From NCBI GenBank assembly GCA_937916345.1, contig CALFUE010000022.1, forward strand, positions 1-9,887: a stretch of 9,887 bases of DNA, read 5' to 3'. This DNA comes from an uncultured bacterium (GTDB lineage Bacteria > Bacillota > Clostridia > Lachnospirales > Lachnospiraceae). Shown one piece after another: positions 1-6,954 of this stretch. Within the stretch, counting starts at the first letter, position 1; each line of letters begins with the position of its first letter. The notes beneath the pieces were generated by a model, which was not told the DNA's origin, ran no database searches, and saw only the letters and a list, made by a program, of their open reading frames with translations. Both the position numbers and the translations under genes were made by a program.

Positions 1-12
1 CCGCAAATATAA

Positions 13-43
13 GAAGCGGTCCCTCAGTACAGAAAACCGCTTC
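13..43. terminator. Stem-loop, probable transcription terminator
   Basis: A perfect 8-bp inverted repeat, GAAGCGGT at 13-20 and ACCGCTTC at 36-43, encloses a 15-nt loop. On the minus strand it lies 52 nt past the stop of the RidA-like gene and is followed by TTATATTT. On the plus strand it is followed by GTTTTGTCT. Neither side has a clean uridine run, so it may be a weak or bidirectional terminator between this unit and whatever lies left of the window. The pairing is seen directly; the terminator role is inferred. Confidence 0.5.
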
Positions 44-95
44 GTTTTGTCTGTCATTTAATGAATATACCATAGCTTCAATCGACTGTGATAAA

Positions 96-545
96 CTAAA
101 CCTCTATTATGGCCTCCACCTCAGTCATCGCCCCCATAGGCAATACAGCTCCCACGGCGCTCCTGGCGTGCCTTCCATCATCACCGAATACCGACACAAA
201 GAGATCGCTGGCGCCATTTGCCACCATATGCTCTCCCGTAAAGCCCTCTGCCGCGTTCACAAACACGGAAATCTTTACGATTCGCCTGATATTGTCAACG
301 CCTCCGCTCAGGGCAGCCGCCTGGGCAATGACATTTACTGCGCAGAGCTCTGCCGCCTTTTTAGCGGTCTCGAGATTTTCATCGCTGACAGCGCCGGCGT
401 ATTTCAGGGCGCCGTTCTCAATGGGTATCTGTCCCGAAACATAGATCAAATTACCGCTCTTTACCGCTGGAAAATAGGATGCCACAGCCTTTGGAGGCTC
501 GGGCAGTACTATCCCCAGATTACTCAGATTTTCTGATGCACTCAT
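96..545 (-). CDS. RidA/YjgF/YER057c/UK114-family protein (long form)
   Basis: This 149-residue protein belongs to the RidA-like superfamily. Canonical RidA hydrolyses reactive 2-aminoacrylate and other enamine/imine intermediates released by PLP enzymes, in the cytoplasm, usually as a trimer. The sequence shows the family pattern LIYVSGQIP near residues 34-42, a central helix rich in alanine, and a C-terminal HARSAVG segment. The Arg of that segment (about R128) sits where canonical RidA carries its substrate-carboxylate-binding Arg. It ends in EVEAI, as the family does. It is longer than the ~128-residue archetype because of an N-terminal helix, as in the ~150-residue subfamily, so true deaminase activity is not assured. 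The ATG at 545 is chosen because AGAGGAG at 552-558 precedes it with a 6-nt spacer; a TTG at 581 has no good SD. It follows prkC by 154 nt, an unusual neighbour. No signal peptide or membrane segment is visible. Confidence 0.88.
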   Translation of the reverse strand: MSASENLSNLGIVLPEPPKAVASYFPAVKSGNLIYVSGQIPIENGALKYAGAVSDENLETAKKAAELCAVNVIAQAAALSGGVDNIRRIVKISVFVNAAEGFTGEHMVANGASDLFVSVFGDDGRHARSAVGAVLPMGAMTEVEAIIEV

Positions 546-558
546 ATATATCTCCTCT

Positions 559-646
559 ATTATTGACGGTTTTTCCGCCAAACTTTACTATCCTGTTTGA
601 TGTTTTCCCTGCCTCATTTTCATCAGTTGCATGCACCGTCAATAAT
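559..646 (-). repeat. 12-bp perfect inverted repeat in the leader of the RidA-like gene
   Basis: ATTATTGACGGT at 559-570 and its exact reverse complement at 635-646 are separated by 64 nt, in the 154-nt gap (546-699) between prkC and the RidA-like gene. Read on the minus strand, the downstream arm ends directly at the AGAGGAG ribosome-binding site of that gene. It could form a long-loop stem in the leader RNA or be two half-sites for a regulator. The repeat is seen directly; the function is unknown. The rest of the gap holds no convincing promoter, terminator or small gene. An 8-base repeat of the SD (TAGAGGAG, 680-687) also lies there, without a start codon after it. Confidence 0.6.
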
Positions 647-699
647 CAGGGACTTACAGAGACGCTTTCCTCTACTTGGCTCCTCTAATAACGCATTTT

Positions 700-2934
700 T
701 TATTGCTGTGTAAATGCTACTCCGGCCTGTTTTGAATAATCATAGAAAAAATCCCCCTCATCGGTGATCATCTCCCATACACAGATGAGAGTTCCCTCCG
801 ATGCCTCCTGATCCGTCACGGATATGGTGAAAGGGAATTCCTCCGCCTCAACTCTGTTCCATCTTCCTATGCATGTAACTGTCTCATCAAAATATCCGTC
901 AATGGAACCGTCATGTCCGTTCAGATATTCCCTCAGGTCATCCGAAGATATCTGTCCCGAGATATCCCCCGCATAGAGATAGATATAACCGGCATTTACC
1001 CTGTCATCGTTTATCACGGGTATCTGCGCCGCGAATCTGTACAGGTGCTCTTCTTTTCCAAGGCTCACGGTGAGCCCGATCTCAGTGCCCTCGTAAACCG
1101 TCTTTCCCACCAGCGTATCCTGGGAAATGACCTGCCCCTTCGGCACACTCTCATCATACACCTCGTCTATAAGCCCTACGACGAGCCCCGTATCCTCAAT
1201 AAGCTTCTTTGCGTCATCGACATCCATACCTTTGAGATCCGGTACGGAATAGGTAGCCATTCCCTGGCTGACAACGATGGTTATCACATCTCCAGGATTT
1301 GCGCTGCTGCCCTGCCCGGGATCCTGGGAGATAACTGTGCCCTCAGGCACTGTAGAGGAGTTCTCATACTCTCTCACATAGCCAAAGCCCGCATCCTGCA
1401 GCATTCCTATGGCGGCAGTGTCCGTGAAGCCTGCTACCTCAGGTACCTCAACGGTTCCAGCTCCGGAGCTCACGATGACATAGACCGTGGTATTTTCAGT
1501 GATGAGTGTATCCGGCTCTATACTCTGGTGGATGACCAACCCCTCGTCATATTCCTCTGACGGACTCGAGCCCTCCTCATATATATCGGCTCCGATCCCG
1601 GCAAGGGCGTCCGCTGCCTCCTCGTAGGTCTTTCCGACTACATTTATCATCTTTACGCTGTTTACCGACGACCCGGACTCATCCGAATCCTCTTCGGAAG
1701 GATCCCCGCTCTCACTTCCCTCTCCCGTGGAGATAACCTTGTCCTCGGTCTCAGCGTTTATTATATCCTCTATGGTAGTGCCCGATTCGGAAACAGCGGA
1801 AAATCCTTTGAATACTCCCACCAAAGAAAGCACAAAGTAGAGCACTATCATCAAAATTACCACTGCGGCTACTATCCCCATTATGGTAACTATCTTTTCC
1901 ATCTTTGGGTTTAAAAAACCCGACGTCTCCTCATATTCCCCGGAACTCCGGGTTTCCGATACCTCCTCATCCACTGGCGCCACGGCAGCTTTCTCCCTCT
2001 CCCCGGTCAGATCCACGCGGTTTTCAGTCTTTTCCTTGATCTGTCTGAGCTCGTCATTGCCGATGACTCTGGTCTTGTCGGATGTCTGATCCGGCATCAC
2101 CACAAAATCCACATCCGGCTCATTTAGAGAGCGCTTGAGATCAGACAAGAGATCTGACATCTGCGGATAGCGCCTGTCAGGACTTTTCTGGGTACATTTT
2201 AATATAATCTTTTCAAGACTCACCGGTATATCGGGAGCGTAGGTACGGGGAGTCTCGATCTCCTCCTGAATATGCTGAATCGCGATGGCCACGGTGGTGT
2301 CGCCGTCGAAAGGCACACGCCCTGTCACCATCTCATACATAACGATACCCAGTGAATAGATATCGCTCTTTACATCCACAAAGCCGTTTCTGGCCTGCTC
2401 AGGGCTGGAGTAGTGAACCGAACCCATAACATCGGAATGAATGGTATTTGCGTTTACCGCTTTCGCAATACCAAAATCAGTCACTTTAACCTTTCCCTGC
2501 TTGGATATCATGATATTCTGGGGCTTGATGTCCCTGTGGATGATGTTTTTCCTGTGAGCCGCCTCTATGCCCCTTCCCACCTGGATAGCGATGCTTATAG
2601 TCTCTTTATCGCTGATCTGAACCTTTTTCTCGATGTATTCCTTCAGGGTAATGCCATCGATATATTCCATCACGATGTAGTGCATACCGTTCTCGGAACC
2701 TACATCGTATATATTAACTATGTTTGGATGCTCGAGTCCGGCTGCCGCTTGAGCTTCCGCGTGAAATTTCGTGACAAAATTCATATCTTCGGTAAACTCG
2801 GGTTTTAATACCTTAATGGCTACAAACCTTCCGAGAACCTGATCCTTTGCCTTGTAGACATCGGACATTCCTCCGGCTCCGATGTTCTGGAGGATCTCAT
2901 ATCTGTCCGCCAAATATGTGCCTATCTCTAACAT
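700..2934 (-). CDS. prkC: Membrane Ser/Thr protein kinase with PASTA repeats (PrkC/Stk1 type)
   Basis: This is a 744-residue eukaryotic-type kinase that phosphorylates proteins in response to peptidoglycan fragments or lipid II bound outside the cell. The N-terminal kinase domain (about 8-270) has the glycine loop IGAGGMSDV at 18-26, the lysine of AIKVLK at 41, HRDIKPQN with catalytic D135, and DFG at 153-155. An activation loop ends in GSVHYSSPEQA. A charged juxtamembrane region leads to one transmembrane helix at about 347-375. Outside is an acidic, Ser-rich linker (about 390-425). Three PASTA repeats follow at roughly 427-491, 495-558 and 562-626. The last ~118 residues (627-744) are not PASTA and I do not recognise them. 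The ATG at 2934 is chosen over an upstream in-frame ATG at 2997 because GAGGAG lies 6 nt before it and the kinase domain begins there. It starts 13 nt after stp, its cognate phosphatase, and shares its promoter. Confidence 0.96.
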   Translation of the reverse strand: MLEIGTYLADRYEILQNIGAGGMSDVYKAKDQVLGRFVAIKVLKPEFTEDMNFVTKFHAEAQAAAGLEHPNIVNIYDVGSENGMHYIVMEYIDGITLKEYIEKKVQISDKETISIAIQVGRGIEAAHRKNIIHRDIKPQNIMISKQGKVKVTDFGIAKAVNANTIHSDVMGSVHYSSPEQARNGFVDVKSDIYSLGIVMYEMVTGRVPFDGDTTVAIAIQHIQEEIETPRTYAPDIPVSLEKIILKCTQKSPDRRYPQMSDLLSDLKRSLNEPDVDFVVMPDQTSDKTRVIGNDELRQIKEKTENRVDLTGEREKAAVAPVDEEVSETRSSGEYEETSGFLNPKMEKIVTIMGIVAAVVILMIVLYFVLSLVGVFKGFSAVSESGTTIEDIINAETEDKVISTGEGSESGDPSEEDSDESGSSVNSVKMINVVGKTYEEAADALAGIGADIYEEGSSPSEEYDEGLVIHQSIEPDTLITENTTVYVIVSSGAGTVEVPEVAGFTDTAAIGMLQDAGFGYVREYENSSTVPEGTVISQDPGQGSSANPGDVITIVVSQGMATYSVPDLKGMDVDDAKKLIEDTGLVVGLIDEVYDESVPKGQVISQDTLVGKTVYEGTEIGLTVSLGKEEHLYRFAAQIPVINDDRVNAGYIYLYAGDISGQISSDDLREYLNGHDGSIDGYFDETVTCIGRWNRVEAEEFPFTISVTDQEASEGTLICVWEMITDEGDFFYDYSKQAGVAFTQQ

Positions 2935-2947
2935 GACAATCTCCTCA

Positions 2948-3667
2948 TTATATACGGACAAGGACAACCGTGATATTGTCCCTTCCACCTTTTTCATTTG
3001 CCTGATCTACAAGCATATTTCCAGCTTCGGATAGCTCACTGTTCTCCGAAAGTATCTGTAAAATCCTGTCATCCTCTACCATATTGGTCAATCCGTCGGT
3101 ACATAGCAGAAACATCTCGCCGGGGAAAATATTCTCCTTAAAGATATCCACATTTATACCATCTTCGGCTCCCACCGCCCTTGTTATGACATTCTTGTCG
3201 GGGTGGCGCGACGCCTCATCTCCCCTGATGCGCCCCATCCTGACCATCTCCTGTACATAGGAGTGATCGGTGGTTATCTGACGCAGGTCGTCATTTATGG
3301 CGTAAAGCCTGCTATCGCCCACATTTGCGACTATTATATAGTCGGAATTTATCACACACAAAACGACAGTTGTGCCCATCCCTTCCAATACCGGATCCGA
3401 TGCGGCCTTCCCTCTGATCACTGTGTTGGCATTTGATATCGCATCCTTTATCAGCGTTTCAAAATCCTCGGACTGATGAGACTCTATATATTCAACTATG
3501 GTCTCCACCGCCATCTTTGAAGCCAGATCACCCGCTGCGTAGCCCCCCATCCCGTCTGCAACAATAAAAAGATTGGGGAGGCTCCCGACAGGCCTCTCCG
3601 AGATGAACATATAATCCTGATTGGAGCTTCTCTTTCGCCCTATATCTGTTATGTAATAAGCTTCCAT
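2948..3667 (-). CDS. stp: PP2C-family Ser/Thr protein phosphatase (Stp/PrpC)
   Basis: This 239-residue cytosolic, Mn/Mg-dependent phosphatase reverses phosphorylation by the PASTA kinase encoded just after it, including kinase autophosphorylation. All PP2C landmarks are present: the N-terminal RKRSSNQD (11-18), DGMGG (38-42) with metal-binding D38, GTT near 98-100, GDSR (117-120), TDG (190-192) with metal-binding D191, and the terminal GRDNIT (228-233) with D230. The length is normal for the bacterial single-domain form, and no membrane segment is visible. The ATG at 3667 has GAGAGGTGAT just upstream (GAGG 4 nt from the start). The gene is separated from rlmN by 62 nt containing a promoter candidate, so it looks like the first gene of an stp-prkC unit. 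It ends in TAA 13 nt before prkC. Confidence 0.97.
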   Translation of the reverse strand: MEAYYITDIGRKRSSNQDYMFISERPVGSLPNLFIVADGMGGYAAGDLASKMAVETIVEYIESHQSEDFETLIKDAISNANTVIRGKAASDPVLEGMGTTVVLCVINSDYIIVANVGDSRLYAINDDLRQITTDHSYVQEMVRMGRIRGDEASRHPDKNVITRAVGAEDGINVDIFKENIFPGEMFLLCTDGLTNMVEDDRILQILSENSELSEAGNMLVDQANEKGGRDNITVVLVRI

Positions 3668-3705
3668 ATCACCTCTCCACTGGTTTTACCATTGCTTAAA
3701 CAACA

Positions 3706-3733
3706 AGTATATCACAACAAAAAAAGAAGTCAA
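3706..3733 (-). promoter_or_regulatory. Sigma-A-type promoter with extended -10 for stp-prkC
   Basis: Read on the minus strand, TTGACT (3733-3728; 5/6 match to the -35 consensus) is followed after 16 nt by TATACT (3711-3706; 5/6 match to the -10). The -10 is preceded by TGA, giving the extended TGnTATACT form. The TGA stop of rlmN lies inside the -35 box. A start site near 3699 would leave a leader of about 30 nt with the SD of stp. A T-rich spacer (seven Ts) lies between the boxes. The match is seen directly; activity is inferred. Confidence 0.62.
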
Positions 3734-4749
3734 ATATTCTTGCGACGAAGCTGACCGCAGGCTCCGTCTATGTCGCTTCCCAGCGTCCTTCTAACCGTAG
3801 CATTGACGCCGAGACGCATGAGTCTCTCCCTGAAAACGCAGACCGATGCCTTGTCGGGAGCGCGCATATTCTCTCTCGCGGGATTCACCGGTATCAGATT
3901 CACATGGGCATGCATATCCTTCAGGATGGAAGCAAGACTCACGGCATCCCTTTCACTGTCATTTTCTCCCGCGATAAGCGCATACTCAAAGGTAAGTCTG
4001 CGCCCTGTCTTCTCAAAATAATTGCGGCAGGTGGCAAGCAGCCTGTCCATGTCATATCTTCTGGCGACAGGCATGATCTTTTCTCTCTTCTGCTGATTGG
4101 AAGCATGAAGAGATACCGCGAGAGTGATCGGCAGTGACAATTCCGACATCTCGTCGATCCTGTCGCACAGACCGCAGGTGGATACGGTTATCCCCCTGCC
4201 GCTCAGGTCATATCCCTTATCATCAGTGATGAGCTCAATAAACCGGAGCAGGTTTTCATAATTATCCAGAGGTTCCCCTATTCCCATGACCACCACCGAG
4301 GATATTCGCTTCCCGATATCCTCGGTCATAGTATAGATCTGCCCCACCATCTCTGACGCAAAAAGGCTCCTTACCAGTCCTCCCACCGTAGAGGCACAGA
4401 AGGCACAGCCCATGGCGCACCCCACCTGCGAGGAGATACAGGCCGAGAGTCCGTGTTCATACTCCATCAGGACACTCTCCACCAATTCCCCGTCACTAAG
4501 CTTCATCAGATACTTTCTCGTGCCGTCCTTTCTGCTCTGCTGAACCTGCATGATCTTTGGCAGCCTGATCTCACATTCTCCCGCCAGCCTCTCCCTAAGA
4601 TTTTTTGAGATATTCGTCATATCTCCAAAATCAGGCACATAGCTCTTATGAAGCCACCGAAAGATCTGCTGCGCCCGAAAGGACTTTTCCCCCAGTTCCT
4701 CCATGTATTTGTTCAGTTCAGCGAAATTCATGGACAAAATATCGATCAT
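3730..4749 (-). CDS. rlmN: Dual-specificity 23S rRNA/tRNA adenine-C2 methyltransferase RlmN
   Basis: RlmN is a radical-SAM enzyme that makes 2-methyladenosine at 23S rRNA A2503 (E. coli numbering) and at A37 of some tRNAs, supporting peptidyl-transferase function and decoding accuracy. The 339-residue protein has the [4Fe-4S] motif CAMGCAFC (C111, C115, C118). The two extra cysteines of the methyl-shuttle mechanism are also present: C104 in CISSQVGC, and C331 in GACGQL near the C-terminus. An N-terminal helical domain (LGEKSFRAQQIFRWLH) matches the family. The radical-SAM region carries VVVMGIGEPLDNYENL. Keeping ACGQL with both catalytic cysteines supports RlmN. The ATG at 4749 overlaps the rsmB stop as ATGA, which points to translational coupling, with AGAGG about 5 nt upstream. 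Confidence 0.97.
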   Translation of the reverse strand: MIDILSMNFAELNKYMEELGEKSFRAQQIFRWLHKSYVPDFGDMTNISKNLRERLAGECEIRLPKIMQVQQSRKDGTRKYLMKLSDGELVESVLMEYEHGLSACISSQVGCAMGCAFCASTVGGLVRSLFASEMVGQIYTMTEDIGKRISSVVVMGIGEPLDNYENLLRFIELITDDKGYDLSGRGITVSTCGLCDRIDEMSELSLPITLAVSLHASNQQKREKIMPVARRYDMDRLLATCRNYFEKTGRRLTFEYALIAGENDSERDAVSLASILKDMHAHVNLIPVNPARENMRAPDKASVCVFRERLMRLGVNATVRRTLGSDIDGACGQLRRKNI

Positions 4750-6029
4750 AAGTCCCTCTTCCGAAACACGGCGTAAAAGAAACCGTCGTAGCTCTCCGTG
4801 ATAAATCTCTGTTCCGATGCAATGAGTTCATAATCGGGGTGACTTTCAAGAAACCACTCCGCGTTTTTTCTGTTCTCGGTCAGATCTACTGTACAGGTGG
4901 AAAAGACAAGCCTGCCGCCCATCTTTACATATCTCGCTGCAGTTCCCAATATCTCCCTCTGAGCAGCGGCAAGTCCGGCGATATCCGACTCCTTCACCCT
5001 GTATTTCACATCAGGCTTGTGGGCTATCGTTCCGAGTCCCGAACAGGGAAGATCGGCAAGTACAATATCAAATCTTTCTATAAAATCATTTTTTAATACT
5101 TTGGCGTCATTAAGCAAAGCTTCAACATTTGTTAATTTAAGCCTCTTGATATTCTCTTCTATCAGCAATACCTTCCTTGGCGTGAGATCGCAGGACACCA
5201 CTTTCCCCTTATCTCCCGTCAGTATAGCCGCCGTAACACTCTTGCCCCCCGGGGCAGCGCAGATATCGAGTATCTCATCCCCCGGCTTTATACCGGCACT
5301 GTCAACCACCGCCTGTGAAGACAGATCCGACACATAAAAAAATCCTTCTCTGAAGGCAGACAGAGAAGTCAGGTCGGAAACCCCCGAAAGCACAAAAGCA
5401 TTTTTATTTTCAGACAACGGCACAACCTCTGTGCCAGATGAATCAAGCATTTCTGTAAGAGCCACCATATCTGTCAGCCGGGTATTGACCCTCGCGGTGA
5501 GTTTTCGTTCCGCAAGCGAGGCTTTGGCCATATTTTCAGCTTCATTAAATCCAAACTCTATTTTCCAACGCTCAAAAATCCATTTTGGAATCGAATAAAT
5601 AATTTCGGTTTTTTTGTAAAAAGACGATGTAAATCCATCTCTATTCCTGTTTATGTTCCGTAAGACTCCATTTACAAACCCGGAGAGTTCACGATGCTTC
5701 GATCTCTTCACCAGCTCCACCGCTTCGTTCACGGCAGCGTGCTGCGGGATCCCGTCCTCAAACACCAACTCATAGACAGCCATCCTCAGCACACTCCTGA
5801 TCATGCTGTCCTGGCGGGATGTCTTCGTCCTTGCCACAGAATCAATTATATAGTCTATTGTAATGCGCCTCTCGGTGACTCCCTTGACCTCTCTGGTGAT
5901 AAAGCTCCTGTTTATGTCGGCAGGCGCACATCTCACGCCTGACGCGATGGCCTCGGACATAAATGTACCCCTGTCCATATCCATCAGGATGCCGACTATA
6001 ATCCTTCTCTCAGGCGATCCGGCTGTCAA
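4746..6029 (-). CDS. rsmB: 16S rRNA (cytosine-967-C5)-methyltransferase RsmB (Sun/Fmu)
   Basis: RsmB methylates C967 (E. coli numbering) of 16S rRNA using SAM. The first ~135 residues form the NusB-like RNA-binding domain (FITREVKGVTERR, YIIDS, VNEAVEL, FVNGVLRN). The C-terminal half is a Rossmann-type m5C methyltransferase: SAM-binding DICAAPGGKS at about 255-264, motif IV PCSG with C329, and motif VI STCT with the likely nucleophile C379. The protein ends with the usual DGFFYAVF. The start is placed at TTG 6029 (427 residues), 9 nt after a strong AAAGGAGG. The in-frame GTG at 6038 touches that SD with no spacer and is unlikely to be used. The gene overlaps the end of fmt by 20 nt and overlaps rlmN by 4 nt. 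The YugP-type metalloprotease gene sometimes found between fmt and rsmB is absent. Confidence 0.95.
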   Translation of the reverse strand: MTAGSPERRIIVGILMDMDRGTFMSEAIASGVRCAPADINRSFITREVKGVTERRITIDYIIDSVARTKTSRQDSMIRSVLRMAVYELVFEDGIPQHAAVNEAVELVKRSKHRELSGFVNGVLRNINRNRDGFTSSFYKKTEIIYSIPKWIFERWKIEFGFNEAENMAKASLAERKLTARVNTRLTDMVALTEMLDSSGTEVVPLSENKNAFVLSGVSDLTSLSAFREGFFYVSDLSSQAVVDSAGIKPGDEILDICAAPGGKSVTAAILTGDKGKVVSCDLTPRKVLLIEENIKRLKLTNVEALLNDAKVLKNDFIERFDIVLADLPCSGLGTIAHKPDVKYRVKESDIAGLAAAQREILGTAARYVKMGGRLVFSTCTVDLTENRKNAEWFLESHPDYELIASEQRFITESYDGFFYAVFRKRDL

Positions 6030-6954
6030 ACCTGTCACCCTCCTTTATAACACGTCCGTTCAGGCAATCCGACGCCGACAAGGGTTTCTTCCCCTCAGGC
6101 TGCAGTCGCAGGATCTCAAGACTGCCCTTACCGCAGCAGACGAATACCCTTCCATCCGAGATAAACACCTTCCCGGACTCACCTGAGAAATCGCTTTCAG
6201 AGACCTTTGCCTCATGAAGCTTTACGCTCTTTCCTCTCAAATATGTATATGCCACCGGCCATCCGTAAAAGCCTCTTACACGGCGCTCCAGCTCCGACGC
6301 CGTCATGGAAAAATCAAGCAGTGCGTCGCTCTTTTTTATCATCCCTACCTTTGAAGCCAGGGTTTCATCCTGCTTTATGAAACCCGCCTTTCCGCTAACG
6401 ATATCGGGCAATGTATCCATCAGAAGCTCTGTACCTGTGACAGAAAGACGGTCGAAAAGGCTGGCCCCCGTCTCATCCGGTCTGATGACATATTCCCTCT
6501 GTGAAATTATGTCACCTGTGTCCACTCCCTTATCCATCTTCATTATGGTAACTCCGGTCTTCTCCTCACCGTTGATGATAGCCCACTGGATTGGAGCCGC
6601 CCCTCTGTATTTTGGCAGCAGGGATGCGTGAATATTGATGCATCCAAAAGGCACCATATCAAGAACCGCCTCCGGCAGGATATTACCGTAGGCAGCTACC
6701 ACCATCACATCCGCGCCAAACCTGCGCAGATATTCTATATTTTCTCCGGTCTTAAAATTAACGGGCTGAAAAACACTGATCCCGTATTCCATGGCTGTCT
6801 CCTTGACAGGCGAAGGCGTCAGTATCTGCTTTCGCCCCACGGGAGCGTCAGGTCTTGTAACCGTCAGCACCACCTCGTAGGAGGAATCCTCCGCCAGTGC
6901 CTTCAACGGACCCACCGCAAAATCAGGAGTACCCATATAGATAACCCTTGTCAT
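6010..6954 (-). CDS. fmt: Methionyl-tRNA formyltransferase
   Basis: Fmt transfers a formyl group from 10-formyl-tetrahydrofolate to the amino group of Met-tRNAfMet, allowing bacterial initiation. The 314-residue length is normal. The N-terminal catalytic domain starts with VIYMGTPDFAV and contains INIHASLLPKYRGAAPIQW. N107, H109 and D145 (in MDKGVDTGDI) match the catalytic Asn-His-Asp trio of the family. The C-terminal domain from about residue 205 (ELERRVRGFYGWPVAYT) is the tRNA-binding OB-fold. The ATG follows the def TAG with no intervening base. Its SD (GAGGAGG, about 8 nt upstream) is formed by the codons of the acidic def tail. Pairing with def is the classic formyl-Met cycle arrangement. 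Confidence 0.98.
   Translation of the reverse strand: MTRVIYMGTPDFAVGPLKALAEDSSYEVVLTVTRPDAPVGRKQILTPSPVKETAMEYGISVFQPVNFKTGENIEYLRRFGADVMVVAAYGNILPEAVLDMVPFGCINIHASLLPKYRGAAPIQWAIINGEEKTGVTIMKMDKGVDTGDIISQREYVIRPDETGASLFDRLSVTGTELLMDTLPDIVSGKAGFIKQDETLASKVGMIKKSDALLDFSMTASELERRVRGFYGWPVAYTYLRGKSVKLHEAKVSESDFSGESGKVFISDGRVFVCCGKGSLEILRLQPEGKKPLSASDCLNGRVIKEGDRFDSRIA
6039..6046 (-). promoter_or_regulatory. Ribosome-binding site deciding the rsmB start
   Basis: AAAGGAGG lies inside the fmt coding region. The adjacent GTG (6038-6036) has zero spacing, while the in-frame TTG (6029-6027) has a normal 9-nt spacing. This favours initiation at the TTG, yielding a protein that begins MTAGSPERR. Confidence 0.7.

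Noticed and set aside
585..635. Short 14-codon leader peptide on the minus strand starting ATGCAACTG
   Set aside because: There is no SD before it, the composition is unremarkable and nothing marks it as an attenuator peptide.
614..642. Promoter for the RidA-like gene: TTGACG with AAATGA or GAAAAT downstream
   Set aside because: The -35 matches 5/6 but no acceptable -10 lies at 16-18 nt, so I do not call it.
913..1560. A 215-codon open frame on the plus strand inside prkC
   Set aside because: It is antisense to the PASTA-coding region, has no recognisable domain, and the minus-strand frame encodes clear PASTA repeats.
2935..2997. Upstream in-frame ATG for prkC adding 21 residues
   Set aside because: It overlaps stp, has a weak SD and adds no conserved sequence; the ATG at 2934 has GAGGAG at ideal spacing.
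3712..3740. Terminator after rlmN (AAGAA...TTCTTTTTTT on the minus strand)
   Set aside because: The stem is only five A/T pairs with an 8-nt loop, too weak for intrinsic termination. The T run is better explained as the spacer of the stp promoter.
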